Assembly (NCBI RefSeq): GCF_014648395.1 | Contig: NZ_BMRA01000001.1 | Location: 686,521 to 750,520 of the forward strand | Direction of reading: 5' to 3' | DNA from: Micromonospora fulviviridis | Lineage (GTDB): Bacteria > Actinomycetota > Actinomycetes > Mycobacteriales > Micromonosporaceae | DNA length: 64,000 bases | Part shown: in pieces, positions 47,343 through 55,893 of the stretch | Position numbering within the stretch: the first letter of the stretch is position 1 | How the letters are laid out: every line of letters begins with the position of its first letter | Notes under the pieces: model-generated | Seen by the model: only the letters and a program-made list of their open reading frames with translations | Database searches by the model: none | Told to the model about the DNA's origin: nothing | Translations under genes and position numbers: made by a program

Positions 47343-47470
47343 TACACTTGTGGAGATCACTGACCTGGCGCGCCCGTTGCGCGCCCATGGGCGATCTTGC
47401 GGGCGAATCGGCGGCGTGACGAAGCCGCGGCGGGCCATCGCGAAGATGCGCCCCGCTCGAAAGGCATTTC
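47343..47470 (+). promoter_or_regulatory. Promoter and structured leader of the DEAD-box helicase gene
   Basis: TACACT at 47343-47348 fits a -10 box, implying a leader of about 115 bases. The leader can form hairpins, for instance GGCGCGC with GCGCGCC across five bases (about 47369-47387) and GCGGC with GCCGC (about 47411-47428). Cold-induced helicase genes in bacteria often have such leaders; here the link is inference. An AAAGG site precedes the TTG start. Confidence 0.4.
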
Positions 47471-49459
47471 TTGACCACGTTCGCTGCCTCTGGCACGTCC
47501 CCGTCCACCGACCCGACCATCGACGCTCCTGACTTCGCCGCGCTCGGCCTGCCCCGGCAGCTGGTCGAGGCGCTCGCCCGGCAGGGCATCACCACTCCGT
47601 TCGAGATCCAGCGGGCCACCCTGCCCGACGCCCTCGCCGGCCACGACGTGCTCGGCCGTGGCCAGACCGGCTCGGGCAAGACCCTGGCCTTCGGCCTGCC
47701 GGTGATCGCCCGGCTCGCCGACCGCAACCGGGCCCGCCCGCTGCACCCCCGCGCCCTGATCCTGGTGCCCACCCGCGAGCTGGCCATGCAGGTCAACGAC
47801 GCGCTCGTGCCGCTCGGCAAGGCGGTCGGCATCTTCCTGAAGACCGCCGTCGGCGGCGTCCCGTACGACCGGCAGATCGACGCGCTGCGCCGCGGCGTGG
47901 AGATCGTGGTGGCCACCCCGGGGCGGCTCGGGGACCTGATCGAGCGGGGCGTCTGCAAGCTCGACGACGTCGAGATCACCGTGCTCGACGAGGCCGACCA
48001 GATGGCCGACATGGGCTTCCTGCCCGAGGTCACCGACCTGCTGGCGAAGACCCCGGCGGACGCCCAGCGGCTGCTCTTCTCGGCCACTCTGGACAACGAC
48101 GTCGACTCGCTGGTCAAGCGGTTCATGACCGACCCGGTCACCCACTCGACCTCGCCGGCGACCGCGGCCGTGTCCACCATGGACCACCACCTGCTGCTGA
48201 TCCCGCCGCACGACAAGTTCGCCGTGGCGGCGTCCATCGCTGCCCGCGAGGGTCGGACCATGGTCTTCGCGCGTACCCAGCTCGGCGTCGACCGGCTCGT
48301 CGAGCAGCTCGGGGCCGTGGGCGTACGGGCCGGCGGCCTGCACGGCGGCAAGACCCAGCGGATGCGTACCCGGACCCTGGCCGAGTTCCGCGAGGGCCGG
48401 ATGAACGTGCTGGTCGCCACCGACGTGGCGGCCCGGGGCATCCACGTCGACGGCGTGACGCTGGTGCTGCACGTGGACCCGCCGAAGGACCCGAAGGACT
48501 ACCTCCACCGGGCGGGTCGTACCGCGCGGGCCGGGGAGTCCGGCGCGGTGGCGACCCTGGTGCTGCCGAAGCAGCGCCGGACCACGCTGGCCATGCTGGA
48601 GAAGGCGGGCGTCGAGCCGGCCGAGACCCGGGTCCGCGCCGGCGACGCCGCGCTGGCCGAGCTGACGGGCGCCCGTGAGCCCAGCGGCGTGCCGGTCCGC
48701 GACGAGCCGGAGCCGCGTCGCGGCGGCCCGCGCCGCTTCGGCGACCGGGACGGGCGCGGCGAGCGCCGCTTCGGCGACCGGCCGGCCGGGCGGGGCTTCG
48801 ACCGGGGCGACCGCCGCGACGACCGTCCGACCGGTGGCCGCGGCTACGACCGGCCCGCCGGCGAGCGGCGCTTCGACCGTGAGGACCGCGGCTTCGGCGA
48901 GCGGCGCTACGCCGACCGGAGCGGCTTCAACCGGGACGGGCGCGGTGACCGGCCCTCCGGCGACCGTGCTGACCGGCCCTCCGGGGAGCGGCGCTTCGGC
49001 GACCGCGACGAGCGTGGTGCCGGCCGGCCCTCGGGCGACCGCCACTTCGCCGACCGGGCCGGGCGCGACCAGCACCGGCCGACCGGCGCCAGCCGCGGCT
49101 ACGACCGGGACGCCCGTGGCGACCGGCGGCAGGACGACCGGCCCACCGGCGGACGCGCCTACGGCGACCGGCCCACCGGCGGTGGCTACGGCGACCGGGA
49201 CGGCTCGCGCCGTTACGGCGACCGGCCCACCGGCGGACGCGGCTACGGCGACCGGGACGGCGCCCGCGGCCAGGGCGACCACGGCCGCCGCTACGAGGAC
49301 CGTCCGCAGGGCGAGCGGCGCTTCGGCGACCGCGACAGCCGGGGCGAGTTCCGTCCGGCTGACCGGGGCGGCTTCCGGTCGGACGGGCGGGGCCGCGAGG
49401 ACCGGCCGCGCGACGACCGGCGCGGCTTCGGCGGGCGTCCGCCGGTCCGTACCCACTGA
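47471..49459 (+). CDS. DEAD-box ATP-dependent RNA helicase with arginine-rich tail
   Basis: 662 residues. The helicase core (about 20-400) has Q-motif FEIQ, Walker A GQTGSGKT, PTRELA, TPGR, DEAD at 173-176, SAT, the ARGIHVDGV region and HRAGRTAR, so it should unwind or remodel RNA in ribosome assembly or mRNA decay. Start is a TTG at 47471 (LTTFAASGTSPS); no upstream ATG or GTG is in frame. From about residue 405 to the end the tail is built of GDR/RFGDR/DRPTGG-type units, positively and negatively charged and probably disordered, for RNA binding. Confidence 0.93.
   Translation: MTTFAASGTSPSTDPTIDAPDFAALGLPRQLVEALARQGITTPFEIQRATLPDALAGHDVLGRGQTGSGKTLAFGLPVIARLADRNRARPLHPRALILVPTRELAMQVNDALVPLGKAVGIFLKTAVGGVPYDRQIDALRRGVEIVVATPGRLGDLIERGVCKLDDVEITVLDEADQMADMGFLPEVTDLLAKTPADAQRLLFSATLDNDVDSLVKRFMTDPVTHSTSPATAAVSTMDHHLLLIPPHDKFAVAASIAAREGRTMVFARTQLGVDRLVEQLGAVGVRAGGLHGGKTQRMRTRTLAEFREGRMNVLVATDVAARGIHVDGVTLVLHVDPPKDPKDYLHRAGRTARAGESGAVATLVLPKQRRTTLAMLEKAGVEPAETRVRAGDAALAELTGAREPSGVPVRDEPEPRRGGPRRFGDRDGRGERRFGDRPAGRGFDRGDRRDDRPTGGRGYDRPAGERRFDREDRGFGERRYADRSGFNRDGRGDRPSGDRADRPSGERRFGDRDERGAGRPSGDRHFADRAGRDQHRPTGASRGYDRDARGDRRQDDRPTGGRAYGDRPTGGGYGDRDGSRRYGDRPTGGRGYGDRDGARGQGDHGRRYEDRPQGERRFGDRDSRGEFRPADRGGFRSDGRGREDRPRDDRRGFGGRPPVRTH
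49140..49290 (+). repeat. In-gene repeats in the helicase tail
   Basis: Within the tail coding sequence the block GGCGACCGGCCCACCGGCGG recurs with little change near 49162, 49180 and 49219, encoding GDRPTGG; related GGCTACGGCGACCGGGACGG blocks encode GYGDRDG. The repeats are in frame, so copy number can change without breaking the gene. Confidence 0.75.
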
Positions 49460-49474
49460 CCCAGCGCCACAACA

Positions 49475-49513
49475 CGAACGCCGCCGTCGAGCCACGCTCG
49501 GCGGCGGCGTTCG
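49475..49513 (+). terminator. Terminator after the helicase gene
   Basis: A 12-bp stem CGAACGCCGCCG (49475-49486) with its complement at 49502-49513; the 15-base loop holds a CGAG/CTCG inner stem. It starts 15 bases past the stop codon. Confidence 0.75.
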
Positions 49514-49557
49514 CGCATCCGCTGCCGGTGTCCGGCGGGTGGCGTAACGTCCGGTTC

Positions 49558-50187
49558 ATGCCGACCATGCCGAAGTCGCTCTTCTGGTCCCGGACCGACA
49601 CCGCCGGCTCGGAGCACGTGCTGCTCGACGATCGGCAGGGGCTCGCCGCGCAGGGCGTGGCGCTGGCCGTCGACCCGATCCCGTACACCTGCCGCTACCA
49701 GCTGAGCGTGGGCGCGGACTGGTCGACCAGCCGGCTGGAGGTCGCCGCGGAGGGCGCGGGCTGGTCGCGGAGCGTACGCTTGGAGCGGACCGGGGACGGG
49801 TGGCGGGTGCGTACCGGCGAGGAGGGTGACCTGGACGCGGCGCTGCGCGCGGCCGGGCATCCGCCGGCCGGGCTGCCGGGCACCGACGACCCGGACCGGT
49901 TGGCCGGGGCGCTCGACGTCGACCTGGGCGGCTCACCGCTGACCAACACCCTGCCGGTACGCCGGCTCGACCTGAAACGGGCCCCCGCCGACCAGGCGCG
50001 GACCGTCGCCGTCGCCTGGGTGCTGCTGCCCAGCCTGGCGGTGCTGCCCGCCGAGCAGGTCTACACCTCGCTCGGCCCGGGCCGGGTCCGCTACGCCAGC
50101 GACTCCTTCACGGCCGACCTGGACGTGGACCCGGAGGGCTTCGTGGTGCGCTACCCGGGGCTGGCCGAGCGGATCGACCCGCGCTGA
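49558..50187 (+). CDS. Putative glycolipid-binding domain protein
   Basis: 209 residues, strand-rich, no signal peptide or membrane helix. It opens MPTMPKSLFWSRTDTAGSEH and contains YTCRYQLSVGADWSTSRLEV and LDVDLGGSPLTNTLPVRRLD, features I recall for the putative glycolipid-binding (DUF1089) family; the family name is itself tentative. ATG at 49558 is used; a second ATG three codons on is possible. It runs convergently into the cysteine-synthase-like gene with four bases between stops. Confidence 0.7.
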   Translation: MPTMPKSLFWSRTDTAGSEHVLLDDRQGLAAQGVALAVDPIPYTCRYQLSVGADWSTSRLEVAAEGAGWSRSVRLERTGDGWRVRTGEEGDLDAALRAAGHPPAGLPGTDDPDRLAGALDVDLGGSPLTNTLPVRRLDLKRAPADQARTVAVAWVLLPSLAVLPAEQVYTSLGPGRVRYASDSFTADLDVDPEGFVVRYPGLAERIDPR

Positions 50188-50191
50188 CCGT

Positions 50192-51283
50192 TCAGGCCGG
50201 CCAGGCGCCGGTGGCCAGGAAGCGGTCGATGGTGGCCAGGTGCGGGGCGAGGTCGAGGCCCTGCCCGGCCACCCACTCGTCGTCGTAGTAGGTGTGCGCG
50301 TAGCGGTCGCCCGGGTCGCAGATCAGGGTGACCACCGAGCCGGTCCGGCCGGCGGCGAGCAGCTCGGCGATCAGCCCGAACGCGCCCCAGAGGTTGGTGC
50401 CGGTGGAGCCGCCGACCCGCCGGCCGAGCACCGCCGAGCCGGCCCGCATGGCGGCCAGCGACGCGGCGTCCGGCACCTGCGTCATCCGGTCGACCACGCT
50501 GGGCAGGAAGGACGCCTCGACGCAGGGCCGGCCGATGCCCTCGATCCGGGAGCCCTTGTCGGTGCGGACGGACCAGTCGCCGGCCTGCCACGCCGGGTAG
50601 AACGCGGAGTTCTCCGGGTCGACGACGCAGAGCTTGGTGGGCAGCCGGCGGTAGCGGGCGTACCGGCCGATGGTGGCGCTGGTGCCGCCCGTGCCGGCGC
50701 CCACCACGATCCAGGCCGGCACGGGGTGCCGCTCCAGGGCGAGCTGCGCGTAGATCGACTCGGCGATGTTGTTGTTGCCCCGCCAGTCGGTGGCCCGCTC
50801 CGCGTAGGTGAACTGGTCCATGTAGTGCCCGCCGCTGTCCTCGGCGAGCCAGCGCGCCTCGATGACCACCTTGGCCGGGTCCTGCACCAGGTGGCAGCGG
50901 CCGCCCTGGAACTCGATCTGGGCGATCTTCTCGGGTGAGGTGGAGGCGGGCATGACCGCGATGAACGGCAGCCCGAGCATCCGGGCGAAGTACGCCTCGG
51001 AGACCGCGGTCGAGCCGGACGACGCCTCGACGATGGTGGTGTCCGGGCCGATCCAGCCGTTGCAGAGCCCGTACAGGAAGAGCGACCTGGCCAGTCGGTG
51101 CTTGAGCGAGCCGGTGGGGTGCACCGACTCGTCCTTGAGATAGAGGTCGATGCCCCACTCCCGGGGCAGCGGGAAGGGCAGGAGGTGGGTGTCGGCGGAG
51201 CGGTTGGCGTCCGCCTCGACCGTGGCGATCGCCTCGGTCACCCAGCTCCGGCTGGCCTCGTCACACCGGTCGAGATGAGTCAC
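50192..51283 (-). CDS. PLP-dependent cysteine synthase-like enzyme, Cds1-type
   Basis: 363 residues. The PLP lysine is in [14 protein letters not shown] (around residue 60), and phosphate-binding loops are visible as [13 protein letters not shown] and [14 protein letters not shown]. It differs from CysK/CysM in length and in [20 protein letters not shown], matching the mycobacterial Cds1 type that degrades L-cysteine to sulfide, ammonia and pyruvate. A cysteine-synthase role remains possible. Start ATG at 51283. It ends the Lrp-SDR-Cds1 group, 10 bases downstream of the SDR. Confidence 0.82.
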   Translation of the reverse strand: MTHLDRCDEASRSWVTEAIATVEADANRSADTHLLPFPLPREWGIDLYLKDESVHPTGSLKHRLARSLFLYGLCNGWIGPDTTIVEASSGSTAVSEAYFARMLGLPFIAVMPASTSPEKIAQIEFQGGRCHLVQDPAKVVIEARWLAEDSGGHYMDQFTYAERATDWRGNNNIAESIYAQLALERHPVPAWIVVGAGTGGTSATIGRYARYRRLPTKLCVVDPENSAFYPAWQAGDWSVRTDKGSRIEGIGRPCVEASFLPSVVDRMTQVPDAASLAAMRAGSAVLGRRVGGSTGTNLWGAFGLIAELLAAGRTGSVVTLICDPGDRYAHTYYDDEWVAGQGLDLAPHLATIDRFLATGAWPA

Positions 51284-51293
51284 GCCGGCAACG

Positions 51294-52136
51294 TTACAAG
51301 CGAGGTGGGCTCGCGTCGGGACGGGCCCGGCGTGCCTGGCGGCGCTGGCCGGCCCGGCCGGCGGCCCGGACCACCGGGGTGAGGGCCAGGGCGAGCCGGG
51401 GGAAGGCGTCCAGGAGCCGCACCTGGGCGCCGCGCCAGCGCGGCAGGCTGACCACCGGCCGGGGCCGCCGGGCCAGCCGTACGGCCCGCGCGGCGACCCG
51501 CTCCGGGGTCAGCAGCGACCCGGTGAAGGAGGCCAGGGCCCCCGGGTCGTCGAGCTTGTCGTGCAGCATCGGCGTCCAGATCCCGTCCGGGCAGAGGCAC
51601 GACACGTGTACGCCCCGGACGCCGGCCATCCGCAGGTCGGCCAGGGTGCCGAGGCTGAACGCCAGCAGGGCGTGCTTGCTGGCCGCGTAGACGGTCTCGC
51701 CGGGGGCGGCGATCAGCCCGGCGAGCGAGACGACGTTGAGCACGTGCCCGTGGCCCTGCGCCCGCATCACCGTCAGGGCGGCGTGGGTGCCGTTCATGGC
51801 GCCCAGCGCGTTCACCTCGACCAGCCGGCGCCGGGTCGCCGCATCGTGCGCCCAGGACGGCCCGGTGGCCAGGATGCCGGCGTTGTTGACCCAGAGCCCG
51901 AGACCGCCCGGCGCCCCGGCCGCCTCGGCGGCCACCGCCGCGCAGGCCGCCTCGTCGCGGACGTCGAGCGGGTGGGACCAGGCGCCGAGCGGCGCCGCCG
52001 CGGCGGCCACCGCCTCGGCGTCCACATCGGTGAGCAGCACCCGCCAACCGTCGGCGTGCAGCGCGGCGGCGACGGCCCGGCCCAGCCCGCCGGCCGCCCC
52101 GGTCACCACGGCCGCGCCCCGCCCTGGATTCGTCAT
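51294..52136 (-). CDS. Short-chain dehydrogenase/reductase
   Basis: 280 residues with the classical SDR signature: cofactor loop [15 protein letters not shown] at about residue 84, the catalytic Ser in VVSLAGL, and YAASK. Asp in [10 protein letters not shown] at the end of strand 2 suggests NAD preference. The C-terminal 60 residues are Arg/Ala-rich and hydrophobic in part, an extension beyond the SDR core. Substrate unknown. Start ATG at 52136. Lies 46 bases after the Lrp/AsnC gene. Confidence 0.87.
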   Translation of the reverse strand: MTNPGRGAAVVTGAAGGLGRAVAAALHADGWRVLLTDVDAEAVAAAAAPLGAWSHPLDVRDEAACAAVAAEAAGAPGGLGLWVNNAGILATGPSWAHDAATRRRLVEVNALGAMNGTHAALTVMRAQGHGHVLNVVSLAGLIAAPGETVYAASKHALLAFSLGTLADLRMAGVRGVHVSCLCPDGIWTPMLHDKLDDPGALASFTGSLLTPERVAARAVRLARRPRPVVSLPRWRGAQVRLLDAFPRLALALTPVVRAAGRAGQRRQARRARPDASPPRL

Positions 52137-52182
52137 CGGCGCACGGTAACGCCCCGGGCCGGCCGGGACCAGAGCGCGCCGC

Positions 52183-52641
52183 TCAGGAAGCGGCGGGTTG
52201 GAGCGGCTGGGGGCGGTTCTCCCACTTCGTAGACAGCGCGATGCCGGTACGGGTGGAGGCGACGCCGGGGGTGCGGTTCAGCCGGACGATCAACTGCTCC
52301 AGCTCGGCGATGGTGCCCACCCGCGCCTTGAGCAGGAAGGACTCGACGCCCGCCATGAAGTAGCAGGACTCGATCTCGGGTATCTGCCGGAACGCCTCCA
52401 GCACGTCGTCGGTGTCGGCGTTCGAGTCCTCCACGATGCCGATCAGCGCGGTGACCCCGAGTCCGATCGCCTCCGGCTCCACCTCGGCCCGGTACGCCCG
52501 GATGACGCCGCCCGACTCCAGCTTGCCGACCCGCTCGTGCACGGCCGGGGCGGAGAGGCCCACCTGGCGGGCCAGCTCGGCGTACGACAGGCGGGCGTTG
52601 CCCCGCAACAGCTCCACGAGGCTCAGGTCGATCGCATCCAC
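52183..52641 (-). CDS. Lrp/AsnC-family transcriptional regulator
   Basis: 152 residues: an N-terminal helix-turn-helix (LSYAELARQVGLSAPAVHER) and a C-terminal RAM domain (VTALIGIVEDSNADTDDVLE) that binds an amino acid or related ligand. Start ATG at 52641. As first gene of a group with the SDR and the Cds1-like enzyme, it may sense cysteine or another amino acid and control those genes and itself; that is inference. Confidence 0.9.
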   Translation of the reverse strand: MDAIDLSLVELLRGNARLSYAELARQVGLSAPAVHERVGKLESGGVIRAYRAEVEPEAIGLGVTALIGIVEDSNADTDDVLEAFRQIPEIESCYFMAGVESFLLKARVGTIAELEQLIVRLNRTPGVASTRTGIALSTKWENRPQPLQPAAS

Positions 52642-52909
52642 GGAGAGTGACCCTATCCTTTCGGGCGTAACGCCCGGCGCTCGGCATCAGTTGAACGTGA
52701 CGTCGCGTTGCCATTCACAAACGTGTCGTCACGGGGGTTCTGCGCCGGTAGCATTTACTAACTTCTCACTGTGTGCGTTTTTCGCGTTTGGCGGACACGC
52801 CAGGTCGCTGGTGCTGTAATTGCCATACGTCCCTCATGACGGCTCTGGGCTCGCACCGGCCGGGGGCAGTGTGTTCAGCCGGGGGCTTCGTCGACGCGAG
52901 GAGGGGGCT
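52642..52909. promoter_or_regulatory. Divergent regulatory region, lrp-type gene and bldC
   Basis: A 268-base gap that is clearly less GC-rich than its surroundings (around 52700-52790). It includes a GGGCG-TAA-CGCCC palindrome (52663-52675) close to the Lrp-type start, an inverted pair GTGACG/CGTCAC flanking TTGCCATTCACAAA near 52698-52732, and -10-like TAGCAT at 52750-52755. A GAGGAGGGGG site precedes bldC. Operator assignments are by pattern only. Confidence 0.45.
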
Positions 52910-53176
52910 GTGGACACTGGAGATCGCCTGCTGACACCGGGTGAGGTCGCCGCGCTGTTTCGGGTTGACCCGAAGACCGTGACCAGATGGGCAGCGGCCG
53001 GCCGGATCGGCAGCATCCGGACTCCAGGCGGGCATCGCCGGTTTCGGGAATCCGAGGTGCGGGCCCTGCTTGAGGGGGAGGGCATGCTGGACGAGGCGGA
53101 GGACATGGGCAAGGCGCGCAACATGGGCCCGACCGCCTCGACCGGCCCGGGGCCGGCGAACGCCGGAATGTACTGA
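52910..53176 (+). CDS. bldC: BldC-type MerR-like DNA-binding regulator
   Basis: 88 residues with a single winged helix-turn-helix: LLTPGEVAALFRVDPKTVTR, then RIGSIRTPGGHRRFRESEVRALLEG in two parts. This is the BldC signature; BldC binds DNA as head-to-tail oligomers on direct repeats and holds back development in Streptomyces. A C-terminal tail of about 25 residues (ARNMGPTASTGPGPANAG) goes beyond the roughly 68-residue Streptomyces protein. Start at the GTG at 52910 after GAGGAGGGGG. Confidence 0.9.
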   Translation: MDTGDRLLTPGEVAALFRVDPKTVTRWAAAGRIGSIRTPGGHRRFRESEVRALLEGEGMLDEAEDMGKARNMGPTASTGPGPANAGMY

Positions 53177-53187
53177 GGCGAAGCCGG

Positions 53188-53221
53188 TCGGGACGCGGGC
53201 CGACCCCGGTCCGCGTCCCGA
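53188..53221. terminator. Convergent terminator between bldC and ubiX
   Basis: An 11-bp perfect stem TCGGGACGCGG (53188-53198) with its complement at 53211-53221 around a 12-base loop. It sits 11 bases past the bldC stop and directly abuts the ubiX stop on the other strand, so it can serve both. Confidence 0.8.
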
Positions 53222-53875
53222 TCAGCGCTCACCGGTCCGATCCGCGTCCCGCCGGGCGGCGGCCAGCTCACCGGACCAGCGGCGGAACAGCGTGTGCGGC
53301 ACGCCGAGCGCGTCCAGCACCTTTCCGGCCACGAAGTCGACCAACTGCTCGGCGGAGGCCGCCGCCCCGGCCCCGTAGAAGCCGGGGCTCGCCGGCAGCA
53401 CCACGGCGCCGGCGTCGTGCAGCGCGATGAGGTGCTCCAGGTGGCTGCGGGTCACCGGGGTCTCCCGGGGGACCACCACCACCGGCCGCCGCTCCTTGAG
53501 GTTCACCTCAGCGGCGCGCTGCAACAGGTCCTTGGAGAGCCCGATGGCGATGCCGGCGCAGGCCGCCGTGCTGGCCGGGACGACGGCCATCCCGCGTACC
53601 CGGTAGGAGCCGCTGCTCGGGCCGGCGGCCAGGTCACCGGCCGGCCAGTGCCGCAGGTCCGCGTCGGCGAGGTCGCGGCCCAGCCAGGCGGCCAGGTCCT
53701 CGGCCCAGTGCCCGTCCCGGAACGGCTTCCCGGTCTCGTCGAGGATGGTCAGCCGGGCGGCCCGGGAGACGATCAGGTCCACCGCCTGGCCGGCGTCGAG
53801 CAGGCCGCGGACGACCGCGGCCGCGTACGGCGTGCCGGAGGCTCCGGAGACGCCCACCACCCATGGTTCGCGCAT
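53222..53875 (-). CDS. ubiX: UbiX-family flavin prenyltransferase (late futalosine pathway)
   Basis: 217 residues. UbiX attaches dimethylallyl to FMN to give the prenylated flavin needed by UbiD-type decarboxylases. The FMN-site loop is VGVSGASGTPYAAAVVR; the prenyl-phosphate site is in VVPASTAACAGIAIGLSKDL and NLKERRPVVVVPRETP. Start ATG at 53875 (MREPWVVGVSG), with only a weak GGACGG upstream. Near mqnP and the UbiD homologue, it supplies cofactor for menaquinone synthesis. The terpene cyclase diverges from it. Confidence 0.92.
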   Translation of the reverse strand: MREPWVVGVSGASGTPYAAAVVRGLLDAGQAVDLIVSRAARLTILDETGKPFRDGHWAEDLAAWLGRDLADADLRHWPAGDLAAGPSSGSYRVRGMAVVPASTAACAGIAIGLSKDLLQRAAEVNLKERRPVVVVPRETPVTRSHLEHLIALHDAGAVVLPASPGFYGAGAAASAEQLVDFVAGKVLDALGVPHTLFRRWSGELAAARRDADRTGER

Positions 53876-54014
53876 ACCGTCCAGCCTGCCTGGTCGACCC
53901 GGGCACCGGGCGGCCACCCCCGGTACCGTGTCCCGCTTGTCCGCCGGGTCGGCGGGCGTGTCGGGAACGTGCGATTCTTCCGTCGGTGATCGACGTCCAC
54001 GGAAGGGACCGGTG

Positions 54015-54974
54015 ATGACGGCGGCGGTGCTGCGGGCGTTGCGGTCCGAGTGCCCGATCCCGCCCCGGCTCTCCCCGCACGCCGACGCGGTGCAGGTGTG
54101 GCTGGGCGACCAGCTCGACCGGCTCGGCCTGCCGCTGGACCCGGCCATGCGGGAGCGGCTGGCCCGGGCCGGTTTCGCCCGCTACGCCGGCCGCCTCTAC
54201 CCGGGCGCCAGCGAGCCCGACCTGCGGTCGCTGGCCGCCCTGTTCACCTGGTTCTTCCTGGTGGACGACGCCTGTGAGGGGCCGGACCGGCTGGCACCGG
54301 CGCAGATCCGGGCGCTGCGCGACGGGGCCCTGGCGCTGCTCCGGGAGGGTCCCCGGGCGCGCCATCCCGGTTTCTCCGGCCCGCTGCGCCGGCTGCTGGT
54401 CCAGGCGTGGCGGGAGCCCCGTCGCCGCATGCCGGCCCGCTGGCGGCTGCGCTTCGCCGACGCCGTGGCCGACCATCTCGACGGCGCCTGGCGGGAGGCG
54501 GTCGCCACCGGCGCCGGGCGACCACCGGGCGTCGACGAGTACGTGCAGCTGCGCCGGGCCACCTCGGCGGCGTACGTGTCGTACCCCCTGATCGAGTTCG
54601 CGGCCGGGCGGCCCCTGCCCGACGCGGTCTACCACCATCCCGCGCTGCGCCGCCTCGCCGACCTCGCCAACGACCTGCTCTCCTGGTACAACGACCTGGC
54701 CTCGCTGGAGCGCGACCGGGCCACCGCCGGAGGGCACAACCTGGTGCTGGCGGTGGCCGCCGAGCGGGGCGTGCCGGTGCCGGCCGCGGTGGACCTGGTC
54801 GCCACGGGCTGGCGCGCGGAGATGACCCGCTTCATGGCGCTGCGCGCCGCGGTGCCGTCGTTCGGCCCGGCGCTGGACGAGTCGGTCGCCGCCCACCTCG
54901 ACGGGCTGGCCAACGCGGTCCGCGGCACGGTCGACTGGACGCTGGAGAGCGCCCGCTACCCGGTGGCCGGGTGA
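54015..54974 (+). CDS. Class I terpene cyclase of unknown product
   Basis: 319 residues, the size of pentalenene synthase. First metal motif is D84-D85-A-C-E88 (VDDACEGPD) instead of DDxxD; second is N219-D-L-L-S223-W-Y-N-D227, with Asp where NSE has Glu. The pyrophosphate-sensor Arg lies in QLRRATSAAY (about 181), and the RY pair is R314-Y315. Both active-site motifs are conservatively altered, so activity is likely but metal binding may differ. ATG at 54015; GTG at 54012 possible; GGAAGGGA upstream. Convergent with mqnP. Product cannot be predicted. Confidence 0.85.
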   Translation: MTAAVLRALRSECPIPPRLSPHADAVQVWLGDQLDRLGLPLDPAMRERLARAGFARYAGRLYPGASEPDLRSLAALFTWFFLVDDACEGPDRLAPAQIRALRDGALALLREGPRARHPGFSGPLRRLLVQAWREPRRRMPARWRLRFADAVADHLDGAWREAVATGAGRPPGVDEYVQLRRATSAAYVSYPLIEFAAGRPLPDAVYHHPALRRLADLANDLLSWYNDLASLERDRATAGGHNLVLAVAAERGVPVPAAVDLVATGWRAEMTRFMALRAAVPSFGPALDESVAAHLDGLANAVRGTVDWTLESARYPVAG

Positions 54975-54981
54975 CGCCCGC

Positions 54982-55893
54982 TCAGGGGCGCAGGCCGAGG
55001 CGGACCACGAGGTCCAGCAGGGCGAAGACGAACAGCGCGATGCCGACGAAGCCGTTGGCGGTGAAGAACGCCCGGTTGACCTTGCTCAGGTCGGTCGGGC
55101 TGACCACGAGGTGCTGGTAGCCGAAGGCGACGGCCGTGAGGGCCAGCCCGATCCACCAGAGCCAGCCGAAGCCGACCAGCGCGCCGAACCACATGAACAG
55201 CGCGAAGGTCACCACGTGCGCGACGGTGGAGGCGTGCAGCGCGAAGCGCCGGCCGTAGCGGGCCGGGACGCTGTGCACCCCGATCTCCCGGTCGATCTCC
55301 GAGTCCTGGCAGGCGTAGATCAGGTCGAAGCCGCCGATCCAGAGGCCGACCGCGGCACCGAGCAGCCAGGCCGGCCAGGAGCCGGCGAGGGTGCCGGTGA
55401 CGGCCAGCCAGGCGCCGACGGGACCGACCGCCTGGGCGATCGCGAGGATGGCGTGCGGCCAGTTGGTGAACCGCTTGCCGTAGGGGTAGACGACCAGCGG
55501 CACCACGGCGAGCGGGGCGAGCGCCAGGCAGAGCGGGTTGAGCAGGGCGGCGGCGGCCAGGAAGACCACCAGCGCGACGGCCGCGCCGGTCCAGGCCGTC
55601 CGCACGCTCACCGCCCCGGTCACCAGCTCCCGGTTGGCGGTACGCGGGTTCCGCGCGTCGATCCGCCGGTCGAGGATCCGGTTGGCGGCCATGGCGAACG
55701 TCCGCGCCCCGACCATCGCCACGGTGATGAGCAGCAGGTCGAGCCAGCGCACCCGCCCGCCGTCGACCTGCATGGCGGTCAGCGCCGACAGGTACGCGAA
55801 CGGCAGCGCGAAGACCGAATGCTCGATGGCGACCAGCTTGAGGAAGGACTTGACCCGTCCGGGGCGTTCCGCCGGGGCCTCGGTGACGGCCAT
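54982..55893 (-). CDS. mqnP: UbiA-family polyprenyltransferase, probable MqnP
   Basis: 303 residues with about nine helices. The two aspartate motifs are NRILDRRIDARNPRTANREL (NxxxDxxxD, around residue 70) and CQDSEIDREIGVHSVPARYG (DxxxD). UbiA-type enzymes with this context attach the isoprenoid chain to the futalosine-derived ring, replacing MenA. Start ATG at 55893 overlaps the UbiD stop as TGATG. Assigned to menaquinone rather than ubiquinone because the organism type uses menaquinone and mqn genes are present. Confidence 0.88.
   Translation of the reverse strand: MAVTEAPAERPGRVKSFLKLVAIEHSVFALPFAYLSALTAMQVDGGRVRWLDLLLITVAMVGARTFAMAANRILDRRIDARNPRTANRELVTGAVSVRTAWTGAAVALVVFLAAAALLNPLCLALAPLAVVPLVVYPYGKRFTNWPHAILAIAQAVGPVGAWLAVTGTLAGSWPAWLLGAAVGLWIGGFDLIYACQDSEIDREIGVHSVPARYGRRFALHASTVAHVVTFALFMWFGALVGFGWLWWIGLALTAVAFGYQHLVVSPTDLSKVNRAFFTANGFVGIALFVFALLDLVVRLGLRP

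Noticed and set aside
43952..47347. An 1131-codon minus-strand frame opposite the NlpC/P60 and proline-rich genes
   Set aside because: Composition is almost only Gly, Arg, Ala and Val with no recognisable domain. The plus-strand genes have signal peptide, catalytic motifs and ribosome binding sites.
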